Below are positions 42,869 through 54,115 of a stretch of DNA of 64,000 bases, piece after piece. The notes below the pieces were generated by a model. It was not told where the DNA came from. It did no database searches and worked only from the letters and a program-made list of their open reading frames with translations. A program made the position numbers and the translations under genes. The first letter of the stretch is position 1. Each line of letters starts with the position of its first letter. Source of the DNA: Annona cherimola (taxonomy: Eukaryota > Streptophyta > Magnoliopsida > Magnoliales > Annonaceae). The stretch lies in the NCBI GenBank assembly GCA_030490835.1, contig CM059974.1:3169501-3233500 (forward strand). Direction: 5' to 3'.

Positions 42869-44084
42869 TGTACAAGCCTCAAAGCATAACAACAGTTTTA
42901 ACTCTCATTTTACATTGGACGGGGATGCAAAAATGTTAGCTTTTCAAAGTTATAAAAAATATATATCTAAAAATGATGAATTTTCCGTATAAAATAAAAA
43001 GAAAAAAAAACAAAAATACCTGTATGGTTGAAGCTTTTACACGTGTATTTGTTGACTCATTTACCTAATAAATATTATCCGATGACTGAATTACATCCTT
43101 CAACATGACCAGAAAATTACAAAATAATTTTTAATAAAAAACTTTTCTTTTTCCTAAAATATTTAAAAAACTGATATTAGAATTAATTGTTATTATTTTT
43201 ATTTTTTTTCAATAACTGTTAATATTTTTTTTGGAATTTGATAACTGTTGGTATTTTTTTGATGAAATAATTGTTAATATTTGAATGACATGAATATCAT
43301 AAGACAGTATGGGCGTGGATCGACCAAACGAACAGGCCTTCCAGGAGGCCAACCCCACTGACTTTTTTCTTTTCTTTCTTTTTTCTTTTCATGTAAACAA
43401 CTCCACTGACTTGAAACCGACAAAATGTATCAAATTAGAATATAAATCATTCATTACCAACCTTTTAATTTTCTACCAAAACGAAATTGATCAAAGTATG
43501 AAATAGCCAATACAAATTTATTTTAAATTTTCATTATTTATATTTTAAGGGAATGTTAACATTTCCATGTAACACAGAATCTTGTGTATTTAAGTGTACA
43601 ATGCGTCATTTCATTTTAAAAGATTAATATAGATTTATGATCTTGTTAGACCAAGATAACAGAATCTCCTATTAGCCCGCTAATTTATATTTTAAAGTTT
43701 TTTTTAGTTTTTCATAAAAACGAGGATTAAATATATCTAATTCATATATTAAATTTTATAATTTTTAAATATATATTTTCTGGATTTTAAAGTTTTAAGG
43801 GATATTTAAGTAATTTTAACCTAAAAAATTGTTGACTGTTAAGTTCACAAAAGTAAATAAACATCTAAAATTTGTAAATTTTGATAAGTAAATTAAATAC
43901 ACTTAAATCTGCATCTCTGTACGCTCAAAAAAAAATCTGCATCTTCATGAAAAAATAAAAATACAAAGTAGCCGATGCTAACAAATCCTAGTCCTTTATT
44001 TATGGGCCAAGTCAGGTGAGAAAACGCAAAGTACAAAAAAGGTACGTGGAAATAGTATATGCAGATGGGGGCGTTATTATATGC
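42869..44084. other. AT-rich intergenic sequence, no gene
   Basis: Only short chance frames and T-rich runs. Nothing recognised. Confidence 0.5.
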
Positions 44085-44535
44085 ACCCCAGGTATACTTA
44101 GTTTCAGTTACCCGGTGTATTTCACTCATTTAAAAAATTTCATAAAATTGTTAATATAAGTATATTTATAAATTTGTTAATATAAGTATATTTAAAATGT
44201 GTATCAATTTTCATAGTTTTTGGAGATTTTTAGATTCTTAAAAACCAATATGGGGGCGACTATGGCCGTAGGCCAGCTGGTAGCGCATGGATCATTTCAT
44301 GCCTTACGTCCCCATCTCTGCAATTTGTATCCAGCAGCCAGCAAAGCGGTCTGGCTTATTTCAAATTACTAAAATATTACTGATTTTTTTTATAAAAAAA
44401 AAAATTTAATGGTAAAAATTGATACACATGTTAAATATACTTAACTTAATAATTTTATAAAAAAATTCAAAAAAAATAAGTATTTGTACCTGAGTGCACC
44501 GAAACTAACTGCACTTACGTGCATATAATAATGTC
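44085..44535. mobile_element. Family E MITE carrying an inserted SINE-like fragment
   Basis: The ends TTATTATATGCACC and GTGCATATAATAATG are complementary. About 115 bp at 44255-44370 interrupt the left half; this insert includes GGCCAGCTGGTAGCGCATGG (tRNA box A-like) and TTTGTATCCAGCAGCC, resembling a decayed version of the SINE at 18284. Confidence 0.55.
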
Positions 44536-45029
44536 CCATATGTACATACGGAGGCAATCAAGGTACTTTTAAAAAAACATAAAGATAATGTAGTTTATAG
44601 GAGGAATCTGTGAGGAGGGCGAACTGCACCGGGACCACCCACATGGACCATACGGCATACATATTTTTCTAAAATAGACAAAGGATCCCAGCCAAAACTC
44701 TTCAACATTCCACATGATATGATTTTCTCAGTGCTTCCTTTCTTTTCCCTCTTATCGAAGCTTTCCTTGTGTTTTGGCACATCATGATCGATCGCTATCC
44801 ACCGCATTTTTATTCATATATGAAAAAAATAAGATATCAAAATTTAACTTGGTTGCTTAAATGACCGTATCCATTTCAACTTTTTTACGTTTCAAGAATT
44901 AAATAGAATAATTTTTTAAAAATAAAAATCTTGATCTCCGTATTTTTCGTTTTCGAATCCAAATTATTTTCTGCATCTTGAAAAAAATAATGAAAGATAA
45001 TTTAAATCTAACCATAACATCGGGGCTTA

Positions 45030-45325
45030 TTTTCAAATACACTTAGGTGTACTTAACTTCAGTGCACAAGGGTGCATTTAACCCATTTTTTTATTTTTTT
45101 AAAATTTTTCATAAAACTGTTAATCTAAGTGTATTTAACATATGTATCAATTTTAGATTTTTTTGAATTTTTAAAAATCAAAAATCTTCAAAATTGGTAA
45201 AAATTTATATTCATGTTAAATACACTTAAATTAACAGTTATGTAAAAAAAATTTAAAAATAAATAATGGATATTTGCACCTGAGTATACCAAAGCTAAGT
45301 GCACCCAAGTGCACCTAATCAACTC
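45030..45325. mobile_element. Family E foldback MITE
   Basis: Left end ACACTTAGGTGTACTTAACT and right end containing AGCTAAGTGCACCCAAGTGC mirror each other, around the core TATTTAACATATGTATCAAT and its complement. No coding sequence. Confidence 0.6.
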
Positions 45326-46090
45326 CCTAATATGACGTAAGCAATGTTAAAATTTCGGCTCTTGATGATGGGCTAAACTATGAAACATGGAGGGAAAAAA
45401 TGTAAAAAAAAGTATGAAAAAAATGATGTAATAAGGTGAGATAGTGATTGAAAATAAAATATACTGAGAAACGTATTTAAATAAAATGTGGATAATAGTT
45501 TTTTTTTTAAAAAAAAGAAATGACGGGTGTAATTTGGAGATGCCGTTTCAATGGGATTCATTTGAAAAAAGTAAATATGGAAAATTGAGAACGAAAAAAT
45601 TTTAAAATATCATAGGACAAGGGTAATGATTCCAAGTAAAGATAAATTAAAATAGATAAAATGGTTATACAAAAATATGAAAAATGATTTAAATGTAAAG
45701 TTAATAATAGAAAAATTATAGTAGTCAAATAAATAAAATGTCAAATTACATCAAAATGTATATATATATGATATTTTGAAAGAAAAGTTTTAGGTAAAAA
45801 GGTTCTTTTATGAAAGAAAGTAATCTAATATGATAAGGATAATAATGAGAAATGAATATAATAAAATTAAACCAAATATGATAGATATAGAAAAAATTGT
45901 GAAAAATAATTAGAAAGTAAGATAGTTATATCTAAAAGCAAATAAAAAGTAAGATAGTTGTATAAAAAGATACCTAAAAATGATTTTAAAATATAACAGT
46001 TGCATGGAGAAAAATTTTAGATGAAAAAATTTCTTTTGTGAATATCAAACACGACCAAAAGAATAAAACGTTTCTATTTGCTTTTAGATT
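45326..46090. repeat. Decayed Tourist-like copies
   Basis: Phrases related to AAAATAGATA, GATTGAAAA and AGTTTTAGATGAAAA recur twice (45560-45770 and 45780-46060) with poor ends. Confidence 0.4.
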
Positions 46091-46099
46091 TTACCAAAC

Positions 46100-46850
46100 G
46101 TACCCCGAAGATGCGATTCAATGTGCTCCCACAAGAATGACAAGATCCCAACTACAAAAGAGATTTTGATCATTGCAGGGCCGTGCATGGCCATCGTTCA
46201 TGGGAAGGAGAAAAAGCCAAGACAACAAGAGACACTGTCAGGTTGCATTCTCCACATTGGTAGTGGTGGACTTCCTTTGTGGAGGAGATGGAAGGAAGCT
46301 GGCCAGTTTGCTGGCTACCATGAAATGGGCTTTGTCACTTTCAACTTTCATTCCAAAGGCTGTTTGGTTTGTTATTTCTGTTAAAGTGCCCTCAAAAGCT
46401 TGTGTGTATTTGGCAGTGTGAAGGCTCATGAGTTTTGGACCACTTGGATTAATAGCAACAAATTGGTAGTTTTAGGTGTAGTTGGCCTCAATTCAATCGA
46501 TAGCTAGGCAACGGGAGTTGTCATCCAGTCAAGTGGAGGAGTGAGCTGTTGAGCAAGATCAGAATCAGCTGACCCAAAAAATACAAAAGTCGTTTTCAGC
46601 TCAGATGTGTATAGCCATGAATTGATTCCCGTGCATTTGAAAGCAGTGAGACAAGTGTAGCGTGCTGGTACAAGTTGAACATGAACCATCACCCATGCTA
46701 TTTGAACTGCATGTTCTTTCTTTGAGGACCCATTTTTTCCCCTCCTTTTTAAATGCTGGCCACTGTCCTTTCAGGGTTCCTGGATTGCTAAAGTTTTCTT
46801 TGGATCCCGGAAAATTTCAGAAAAAAATAAAAAGGGGGATTTGAAGAAGG
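46100..46850. other. Higher-GC low-copy segment, unassigned
   Basis: Overlapping frames of 82-87 codons lie at 46121-46421 (plus) and shorter ones on the minus strand. None has a recognised domain. It may be a gene relic or an intergenic single-copy stretch. Confidence 0.3.
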
Positions 46851-48070
46851 ATATGAAATAGAAGGGGATAATATCTCTTTTCCTTTCTCGATTAAAGGGC
46901 TTTCCATGCGGATATAAGCTACTTGTTTGTACGCCTTTGATCTATCGGTTTTTATCTTGTGATTATGACCCTAATATTTTAAAAAAAAAAAAAAAAAATC
47001 GGCATTGAAGCTTTATCAAGGGCAGGAAACCCCATGATAACTGGTGTTTGCCCCGTAACATGTTGTATTCCATTTTCCAACATTTCTAGATAAAAGTTTT
47101 GGCCCTCGATCGTAATTTTTCCAACTCCGTGGCGGATTATTCAATTTTTCTGTTCAAATCGAGGAATTGGCGAATGACTCTCTCTTCATTCCAGGTTCGA
47201 AGTAACAAAAGTTCATGCAGCTGATATGCTCTCTGGAACTCGTTTGAAATGCATCATGTTAATATTGATCATCAAGACAAAATGTTTTGGGTGGCTAACT
47301 AGCTAACAAATCATTATCTATGAGCTAATAATTATCATTAAGATGATCAAAATGCGAATTTTTCTATTTGACTAAGCATCTGACGAAAAGAAAGCATAAT
47401 AGCCACTTTTGAGAGGTAAATTCCACTTCTTTCCTCGCTATTTATATTTATTGTCTTAAAAAAATATTATTTTATTAACATCATCTCATATTATATATTT
47501 TTTATTCACTTTTTTCATTATACTCGTCCAAACATTTCCTGATTTTAAAATAATAGATGATGATTAATAACTGAAAATATAAATAATGATAAAAGAATAA
47601 GATTGTTATCGAAAAATGCATGTCAACTTTTCAAAAATAATTTTCTATAGAATTGAATTTCGTGAATTTAAAATCCATTCCAATTATCACTCCCTCAAAG
47701 GCGTGTTTAGCTTGACATGAACAAAAGCACGTGAAGAGAGGTGTAAAAGTAAAATTTGTAAAACTAGTGTGGAAATGTTGATAATTTGAGTAATACAGAA
47801 AAATGATTTTAAGAACGAGGTGAATAACCATAAAATTGATAGTCTTTTAGGGAAAAAAAAAATAAAAGCTTTTGAGAAAAATAAAATTTACTGTGGGTAA
47901 TTAAATAAGGCTAGTAGCAAAAAGTTAGTGTTAAAGCATCTTTTTTGCATGTATAAGACTCTTCAACTTCTTTTGCATTTAAACAAGCCAGCTTAAACTT
48001 CATCAGAAAAAACCAGCTTAAAAATACAAAAACGAAAAAAAAAAAAAGAAAAATAAGCCAGCTTAAAAAT
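46851..48070. other. AT-rich intergenic sequence, no gene
   Basis: Contains A18 at 46981-46998. Nothing else recognised. Confidence 0.5.
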
Positions 48071-48240
48071 TAACTTGGATCGGTGTATTACAAATACAGT
48101 AAAGTGAGATGTCTAGTGCAATTATAAGCATTTTAAAAATAAAATAAATTTAACTTGGATTGGTGTATTACATATCCTTATATCCAGTAATTGAGATGTC
48201 TAGTGTAATATTCAGCATATTAACAATAAAATAAAATAAA
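48071..48240. repeat. Diverged tandem duplication, about 80 bp
   Basis: TAACTTGGATYGGTGTATTA begins copies at 48071 and 48151; both continue through GAGATGTCTAGTG. The second copy is longer by about 10 bp. Confidence 0.7.
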
Positions 48241-48699
48241 TAATAAGATTAAAAAAAAAGTATAGCGAAAGATAAAAGAAAATTAGTTTATGAATGTTTT
48301 CAATCAGGCAATCACCTTTCGGGGATAATATACATGGGTAATGAATGCTGATGAATGACTCTATTCAACCCATTGATTTTGTTTATGTTTAAAATAATTT
48401 TTATTAAATCATAGTCACTGATAACTTTGAGTAATATACAACTAACGTTTAATTTACCATAAAAAGAACTTTAATAAAACCTACCGCCCTTCAAAACAAG
48501 CATATTAGGATAATAATATAATAATAATGACGTGGGAAATACTGAATTTGGACAGGCTTTTTCAGGATAATGTTGGGGTGAATGATGAAAGAGTGAAGAA
48601 TACGACGGTCCACTTAATACTGTGCATGCATGGGGATAAAAAGAGCGCAATGCATTAAATTCGTATCTTTGACTACCCACCGCTAAGTGCCAGCCTACA
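48241..48699. other. AT-rich intergenic sequence, no gene
   Basis: No reading frame, inverted end or repeat family was recognised. Confidence 0.45.
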
Positions 48700-49330
48700 A
48701 ATGGCTCATGAAGCTAGAGAGTGCCAAAAGCCCATGGGCTAAAATGGGCCGGACAACGGGCCAACAAAGGCCGAACGGTGCTCACGTCCCAGCGCAGCTA
48801 GCTGGCTTCAGAGGAAGATTTTGATGGGCAAGACCAAACATCGAACATGATGAGAACGATTTTCGTTTGAAGAAATTCCAATTCATTCAACTTGTATTCA
48901 GATAAGAAGACGTCTGGATACGGAATTCCAGCGTCAAAATGAGAAATACGAATTTCCATTGGATTTTCAGTGAAGAAATGGAGATTGAGAAGTCGTACCT
49001 TTGAAGAGAAGATTCGCAGCCGCTGGAGCGAGGAGGAGGAGGAGGAGGGAATGAGGAAACCCCGAGGTAGTGAATGGCGAGAGCGAATGTAACTGACAGC
49101 CCTCTTGCTCGCCCGCTCTGCGCACCGTTTTGATGCTCTGCTAATGCCCAGTTTCTCCACGCAACCGCTTGGTGCGATCCAGACCGTCGGATGTTCGAAA
49201 GCGAGAAGCCGATTCGGCGGTGGCCTCGCGCGGAAGGAAGGAGCGGGGGCGTAAAGGCTCACAGTCTGGCGGCCCAAGAAAACACGTGGTGTTCTTCTTA
49301 GGCGTGCATGTGGTGGTGGGGGCCATGATC
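48700..49330 (-). other. GC-rich island resembling a promoter plus first exon of a lost or unseen gene
   Basis: GC is far above the background. On the minus strand a CCT trinucleotide run (49047-49029) is followed by CTTCAAAG/GTACGACTTCTC, a good 5' splice site near 49000. A 159-codon open frame (49277-48798) crosses it without a known domain. At 48728-48775 several GGGCC/GGGCT site II-like motifs cluster. The downstream exons expected at lower coordinates are not seen. Confidence 0.4.
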
Positions 49331-49484
49331 AGGAAATAACAGGCCGTTCAATTATATTCAATGGCGTTGCACCTTGGACAGGGATTGGATGCGGGGTCTA
49401 TGATCAAGAAATAACAGGCAAATTCTACTGCATTTAATGTAATGAGATGCAAGTTGGTTTTGTTTCTATTCTAACTCATTTTAA

Positions 49485-49754
49485 GAGTGTGTTTGGCAAT
49501 TAATAAAAAATGTCAAGTCAATTTAAAACTTTTCACTCTCCACGACTATCATATTTTTTAATTATTTTCTCACATTTTTCTATACAAATACCTTCTTTTT
49601 AATTATTTCTACACAACTATACACACAACTAACCTATCTATTTTAACTTTATTCTCTTTACTACTCATCATTACCCCTATCGTATTACATCATTTGACAA
49701 CTTTTACTCTTCAAAACTTTTCATCAAAAGTTTTATTCATTACCAAAAACACCC
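49485..49754. mobile_element. Tourist-like MITE, copy B4
   Basis: The element is 270 bp. It begins GAGTGTGTTTGGCAATTA, ends AAAAACACCC, and is flanked by TAA (49482-49484 and 49755-49757). Confidence 0.8.
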
Positions 49755-49829
49755 TAAGTTGGAAATTTTCAAAATGATCTCTTGAAAAGTGTAGATGAGA
49801 TCCAATGTCTTAATCATGTTCATCACCGA

Positions 49830-50290
49830 GGCATGATCACACAAGGCAAGTACGAGGGACTTCGGCAGGCCACCAAACCCCATTAAAAAAAATTTGAAAT
49901 TTTTTTTATAAACTTATCAATTTAAGTTTATTTTATTTTTATTTCAAATTTTATCATTTTAGATATATGTAGATTTTATTTTTTGAATTTTAAACACAAA
50001 GATATTATGATCATTCTCAATAGGTAAAAATAACTACAATACCTTATGTTTAAAATTTTTTAAAAATTGGTGGTGACGGTATTATTTTGATTCCTTCATG
50101 TGGTGAAAATTACACATGTATTGATTTATATTATCAAATAGCTTGATATGTATATACATGAATCAAAAAAAAAATCAACACATATCTAAAAAAGATAAAA
50201 CTCGATTTCATGATAAAATACAACTAGATAAACAACTTTATAAAAAAAATTCTAATAGGATTTCGTGGCCTGTCGCACATGATCATGCAT
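49830..50290. mobile_element. Foldback element with GCATGATCA ends
   Basis: The left arm contains GCATGATCAC and GGCAGGCCACCAAACC; the right arm mirrors it with GTGGCCTGTCGCACATGATC. The interior has the TTTATC/GATAAA core of other foldback elements. No target duplication resolved. Confidence 0.55.
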
Positions 50291-51020
50291 TTTTGTCACC
50301 AGCGTTTATAAAAAATTATTGAAAATCATTTGTTGTAGCTACTCTATTATTGAGTACTATTTTAAAAATTTTCTATTGGAATATGTATTCCATTCTTATT
50401 TTTTTCTCTTACCAAGTATAGTTTCCAATCATCATAATTTTCGACATCTTGAGTAATATTATGAATGGGTTGAATATAATAAATATCGACTTTCATTAAA
50501 AAAGACAATTCAAGTCACTCCATGCAACCGTCTTATATATTAAAAAATTTTCCTTCATTGTTTTGGGTTACAAAAGAATTTTTAAAATGGGGTCGGATTT
50601 TGTTGGCGTAAAGCAATTGTTAGTGTAGATAGTTTTTTAAGCCTTTTTATTTTCATTGTTATTCTCTTATTACTGATAAGGCAGATTGGTTGAAAAGTTT
50701 CCAAAATAGGGTTTATTTGAATTTAGCTAAAATAATATTGAACTTTAGGGAATTATATGTCAGCCTTCCCTCCCAATTCACAATTGCCTTCGTTTCACCC
50801 TCACGTCCTCTGATAAGAAAATGCTGTATGGTATCTGTTTGGCCAATCAGGTGATTAGACATCCAATTTTTCAAATTGTATTACATCAAAGCATCAGGAG
50901 TGAATTCAAAGGTGCTATGTGCATTTGACTCTCTAATTTTTTCAATTTTACAGTTTTAATAACAATTTTTTATTTTGCAAAAGTACATTACCTAATGGCC
51001 ATTTTCACATGAAATTAGAA
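50291..51020. other. AT-rich intergenic sequence, no gene
   Basis: Nothing recognisable beyond chance frames. Confidence 0.5.
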
Positions 51021-51465
51021 TAGGGTACAACTTGGGTCGAGTTGTACCGGGTTTAAATGAACTCTAATCTTAGCTTACCGGGTTTAGATAAACTATAACC
51101 CTAACTCTAATAGTAGAATATGGGTTCAGATTAGGTTGATATTAGTTTCAGTCTTGGTCTGAGGTTGAAATCTACCAATAGGAATAACTAACTCTTTGAA
51201 CATTATTACATTCACACTAATTAATTTTAAAATACACTATTGATTATGATAACTTATTTATTCATAATTTACATATGAGTATATTTATATGACTTATGAT
51301 ATCTTTGATTTTGATGAAAGTTAATCTTTTAATTAAAAGATAATACTATGTACAATGAAATAATGAATTTACCATCAACAATCAATGTAAGAAAAATAAT
51401 TAGAACTATATATAATTAATTGGTGTGTGTGCAATAATTTTAAAGAGTTAATGTATTTATAATTA

Positions 51466-51854
51466 AGGTAATTTGCATATATACCCATATAGTTTAACGC
51501 TAATTGCATATATACCCACGTAGTTTCATGAATTGCATATTACCCCCACATAATTTCACCAAAATTGCGTATTACCCCCACATCGTTAGCTACCTTTAAT
51601 ATCTATCATTATATTTTCAAAAATGACGAAAACGCCCTCATCCATAGTTTCACGAATTGCATATCACCACCGCATACCTTCGCCAAAATTACATATTACC
51701 CCATGAAGATGAAGGCACTTTCGTCATAGTTAACGGCATGGGGGTAATACTCAATTTCGGCGAAACTATGTGGGGGTAATATGTAATTCATGAAACTACG
51801 TTGGTATATCTGCAATATTGGTGAAACTATATGGGTATATATGCAAATTATCCT
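51466..51854. mobile_element. Long-TIR MITE with perfect 8-bp duplication, nested
   Basis: The 389-bp element folds back over most of its length: AGGTAATTTGCATATATACC at the left against AGGATAATTTGCATATATAC on the complement of the right. It is flanked by TATAATTA at 51458-51465 and 51855-51862. The arms also contain degenerate repeats of ATTACCCCCACA. Confidence 0.88.
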
Positions 51855-52148
51855 TATAATTATTTACAAATTAAGTTAATATAGATGCATTATAGTCAAC
51901 TTTTTATGGATAAAATGTAGATTATATTTAGGTTTTTAAAATAAATATTTATATTTTGATTAGGTTATGATTACATGAAAGAACTTTTATTATAATTATA
52001 ATTAAAATACTTAATATATAAACTAATATAATTCTTTTAATGTAATATACAAACTAATATACTTCTTTCAACAACTTTAGTTGATATCGGGTTTGGACTA
52101 GATCAAGTTTTGGCACCGGCTTGATATAAACCTGGTATTGGTTTTGAA

Positions 52149-52888
52149 TAGGAGTGGGAATTGAGTCAGGCTATACTAGGTTAAAGTTTGCCTAACCTTG
52201 ACTGTACTTTTAAAATTTTCATTTGACCTTATTTTTATACCAGAACGATATAAGATTGGTTTGACCCTCTCTTTTTTAAATAAATCTTAGGATAAACTTT
52301 GATTTGGCATTAGATCGATTTTGAGACAGCGAGTCGGGTAAAAAAATACAGGTCAAATAAGATGATTTTAAGAATTTACATATCTATCAAACATAAACAT
52401 ATATCTATGCTAAATTTAAATGTCATATGTTTTAATATTTTACTCATTATTAAAAACACATTATTACTAAAACAAAATATAAGAAAATATAGTATAAATT
52501 TATTAAAATAGATTAATATATAATTATACATAAAAATTATATGTATATGTGCAAATTCCTTTTGTTAATTCTTATATTGTTTCCTATATAAATTAACTCT
52601 TCTATTATTGATATAGTTAATTTTTAAAAATACATATGGGAATTTTGAAAGATAATAATAATAATAATAATAATATTTACACATAAATTTTTAATTTTCA
52701 ATAAAATAATATATGCTCTTTGGGTCGAAACATGGAACATGGTTGACCAATCCTGACTCTATATTTGAATTCAGGTCAAAATTTTTGACTCATCCCTGTA
52801 CTAAGTTAAAAAGTGTTGGTTTTATCCGGTCAAAAAGGGTAAAGGTCAGGGGCGGGTCACAAGTCAACTTACCCCAATTCTCACTCCT
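52149..52888. mobile_element. Second nested element inside the hAT-like element
   Basis: TIR-like ends TAGGAGTGGGAATTGAG and complement-of-right TAGGAGTGAGAATTGGGG. The possible duplication (GTTTTGAA and GTTTAGGG) is weak. A (TAA)n run occurs at about 52653-52672. Confidence 0.5.
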
Positions 52889-53009
52889 AGTTTAGGGTTG
52901 AAACAGGGTCTATTTTAAAAAAAAATTCAAAAATAAAATCTAAATTTGGTTTTGAAACCTTATTGGGTTGGGCGGGTTTGGACCAACCCGGTACCAAGTT
53001 GCACCCCTA

Positions 53010-53800
53010 ACTAGAAGCAAACTTGTACCCTTTGGGTTATTTAATTTTTTTGATATTTTTATTTAGATCCAAGCCATCCACTATATTATTTATTAATCTA
53101 AATATAAAATATTAATTTATTGGCAGAATTTATAATCTATAATTTTAAAGAATCTCATGCACTTGCTTTTGTTGTAAATTCTAAAAAATCTAACTAAAAT
53201 TTTTTATATTATAAAAATATTTATGAAGAAGAATATTACACACGACTTGGATATGAATAAAAATTATCAAAAAATGTAAGAGTTTAAAAGTACAAATTGC
53301 AACCGGGTACATGCGAGCAATGTCGTTACTTATGAATGATGTTTTCACCAGCATTGTTAACAGAACTTTTTATTTTTATTGGGGTTATATATTACATTTC
53401 ATTTCATATTACAAACAAGTTAAAAAAAAAAAAAAAAAAACATGCTCTCATCTATCACTAGGGAAATAGAACTTCGGTCGGTGAAACTCAGATTCAGTAA
53501 TCAATTATTTGAATCAAAATCTTAAGCTACAACTACCTAAAGTTATATATAACCATGTATGTATTATAAAAAATACTTAGATCCAACAATATATGTATTA
53601 AAAAATTATAATACCTTATAAAATCTTTCATTTATACAGATTAATGAGATTGCTTAAAAGTTTGTTATGTCATGATGATTCTTGATATACTAATTATATA
53701 AATATTAATAAACATAGTAAGTAACTTGAATTTATATAAAACAACATTGTGTGAAAATCAAAGGTCTCACATTTAGAAGTTAGAATCGGCACTACAACAA
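53010..53800. other. AT-rich intergenic sequence, no gene
   Basis: Contains A19 near 53423-53441. Nothing else recognised. Confidence 0.5.
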
Positions 53801-54115
53801 GGATCATGATCCCGTGCACCTGGATGCAAATATATAATTTTTATTTTTTAAAAAAAAATTTACACAACTATTAATTTAAAATATATTTAATATGTGTATC
53901 AATTTTTATTATTTTTGAAGATTTGCAGATATTTTTATTTTTAAAATCAGTAAATCTAGAACAAATACAGATCTCCAAAATTAATAAAAATTGACACATA
54001 TGTTAAATATACTTAAATTAATAGTTGTATTAAAAAATGTTCAAAAAATATATTAAATGCAACTGCGTGTACCGAACTCGGGGCGGGTGCATTTTGACCT
54101 GTTCCCTGCAACAAA
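53800..54115. mobile_element. Family E foldback MITE
   Basis: The left end GATCCCGTGCACCTGGATGC is partly mirrored on the right (GGGTGCATTTTGACCTGTTC). The core AATATGTGTATCAATTTTTA is mirrored at about 53985-54010. Confidence 0.55.

Larger units (their letters stand above)
51021..53008. mobile_element. Outer hAT-like element holding two nested elements
   Basis: TIRs are TAGGGTACAACTTGG (51021) and, on the complement of the right end, AGGGGTGCAACTTGG (53008). Flanks AATTAGAA (51013-51020) and AACTAGAA (53009-53016) match at 7 of 8 bases. The same terminal phrase CAAGTTGCACCCCT closes another element at position 88. The interior has no transposase frame. Confidence 0.65.

Noticed and set aside
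48798..49277. A 159-codon minus-strand frame as a protein gene
   Set aside because: Low-complexity Ser run, a splice donor inside it and no known domain. It is better explained as leader/first-exon sequence.
51466..51854. CRISPR-like array, from regularly spaced ATTACCCCCACA phrases
   Set aside because: Spacing is irregular, the units invert at the midpoint, and the genome is a plant. It is a foldback MITE.
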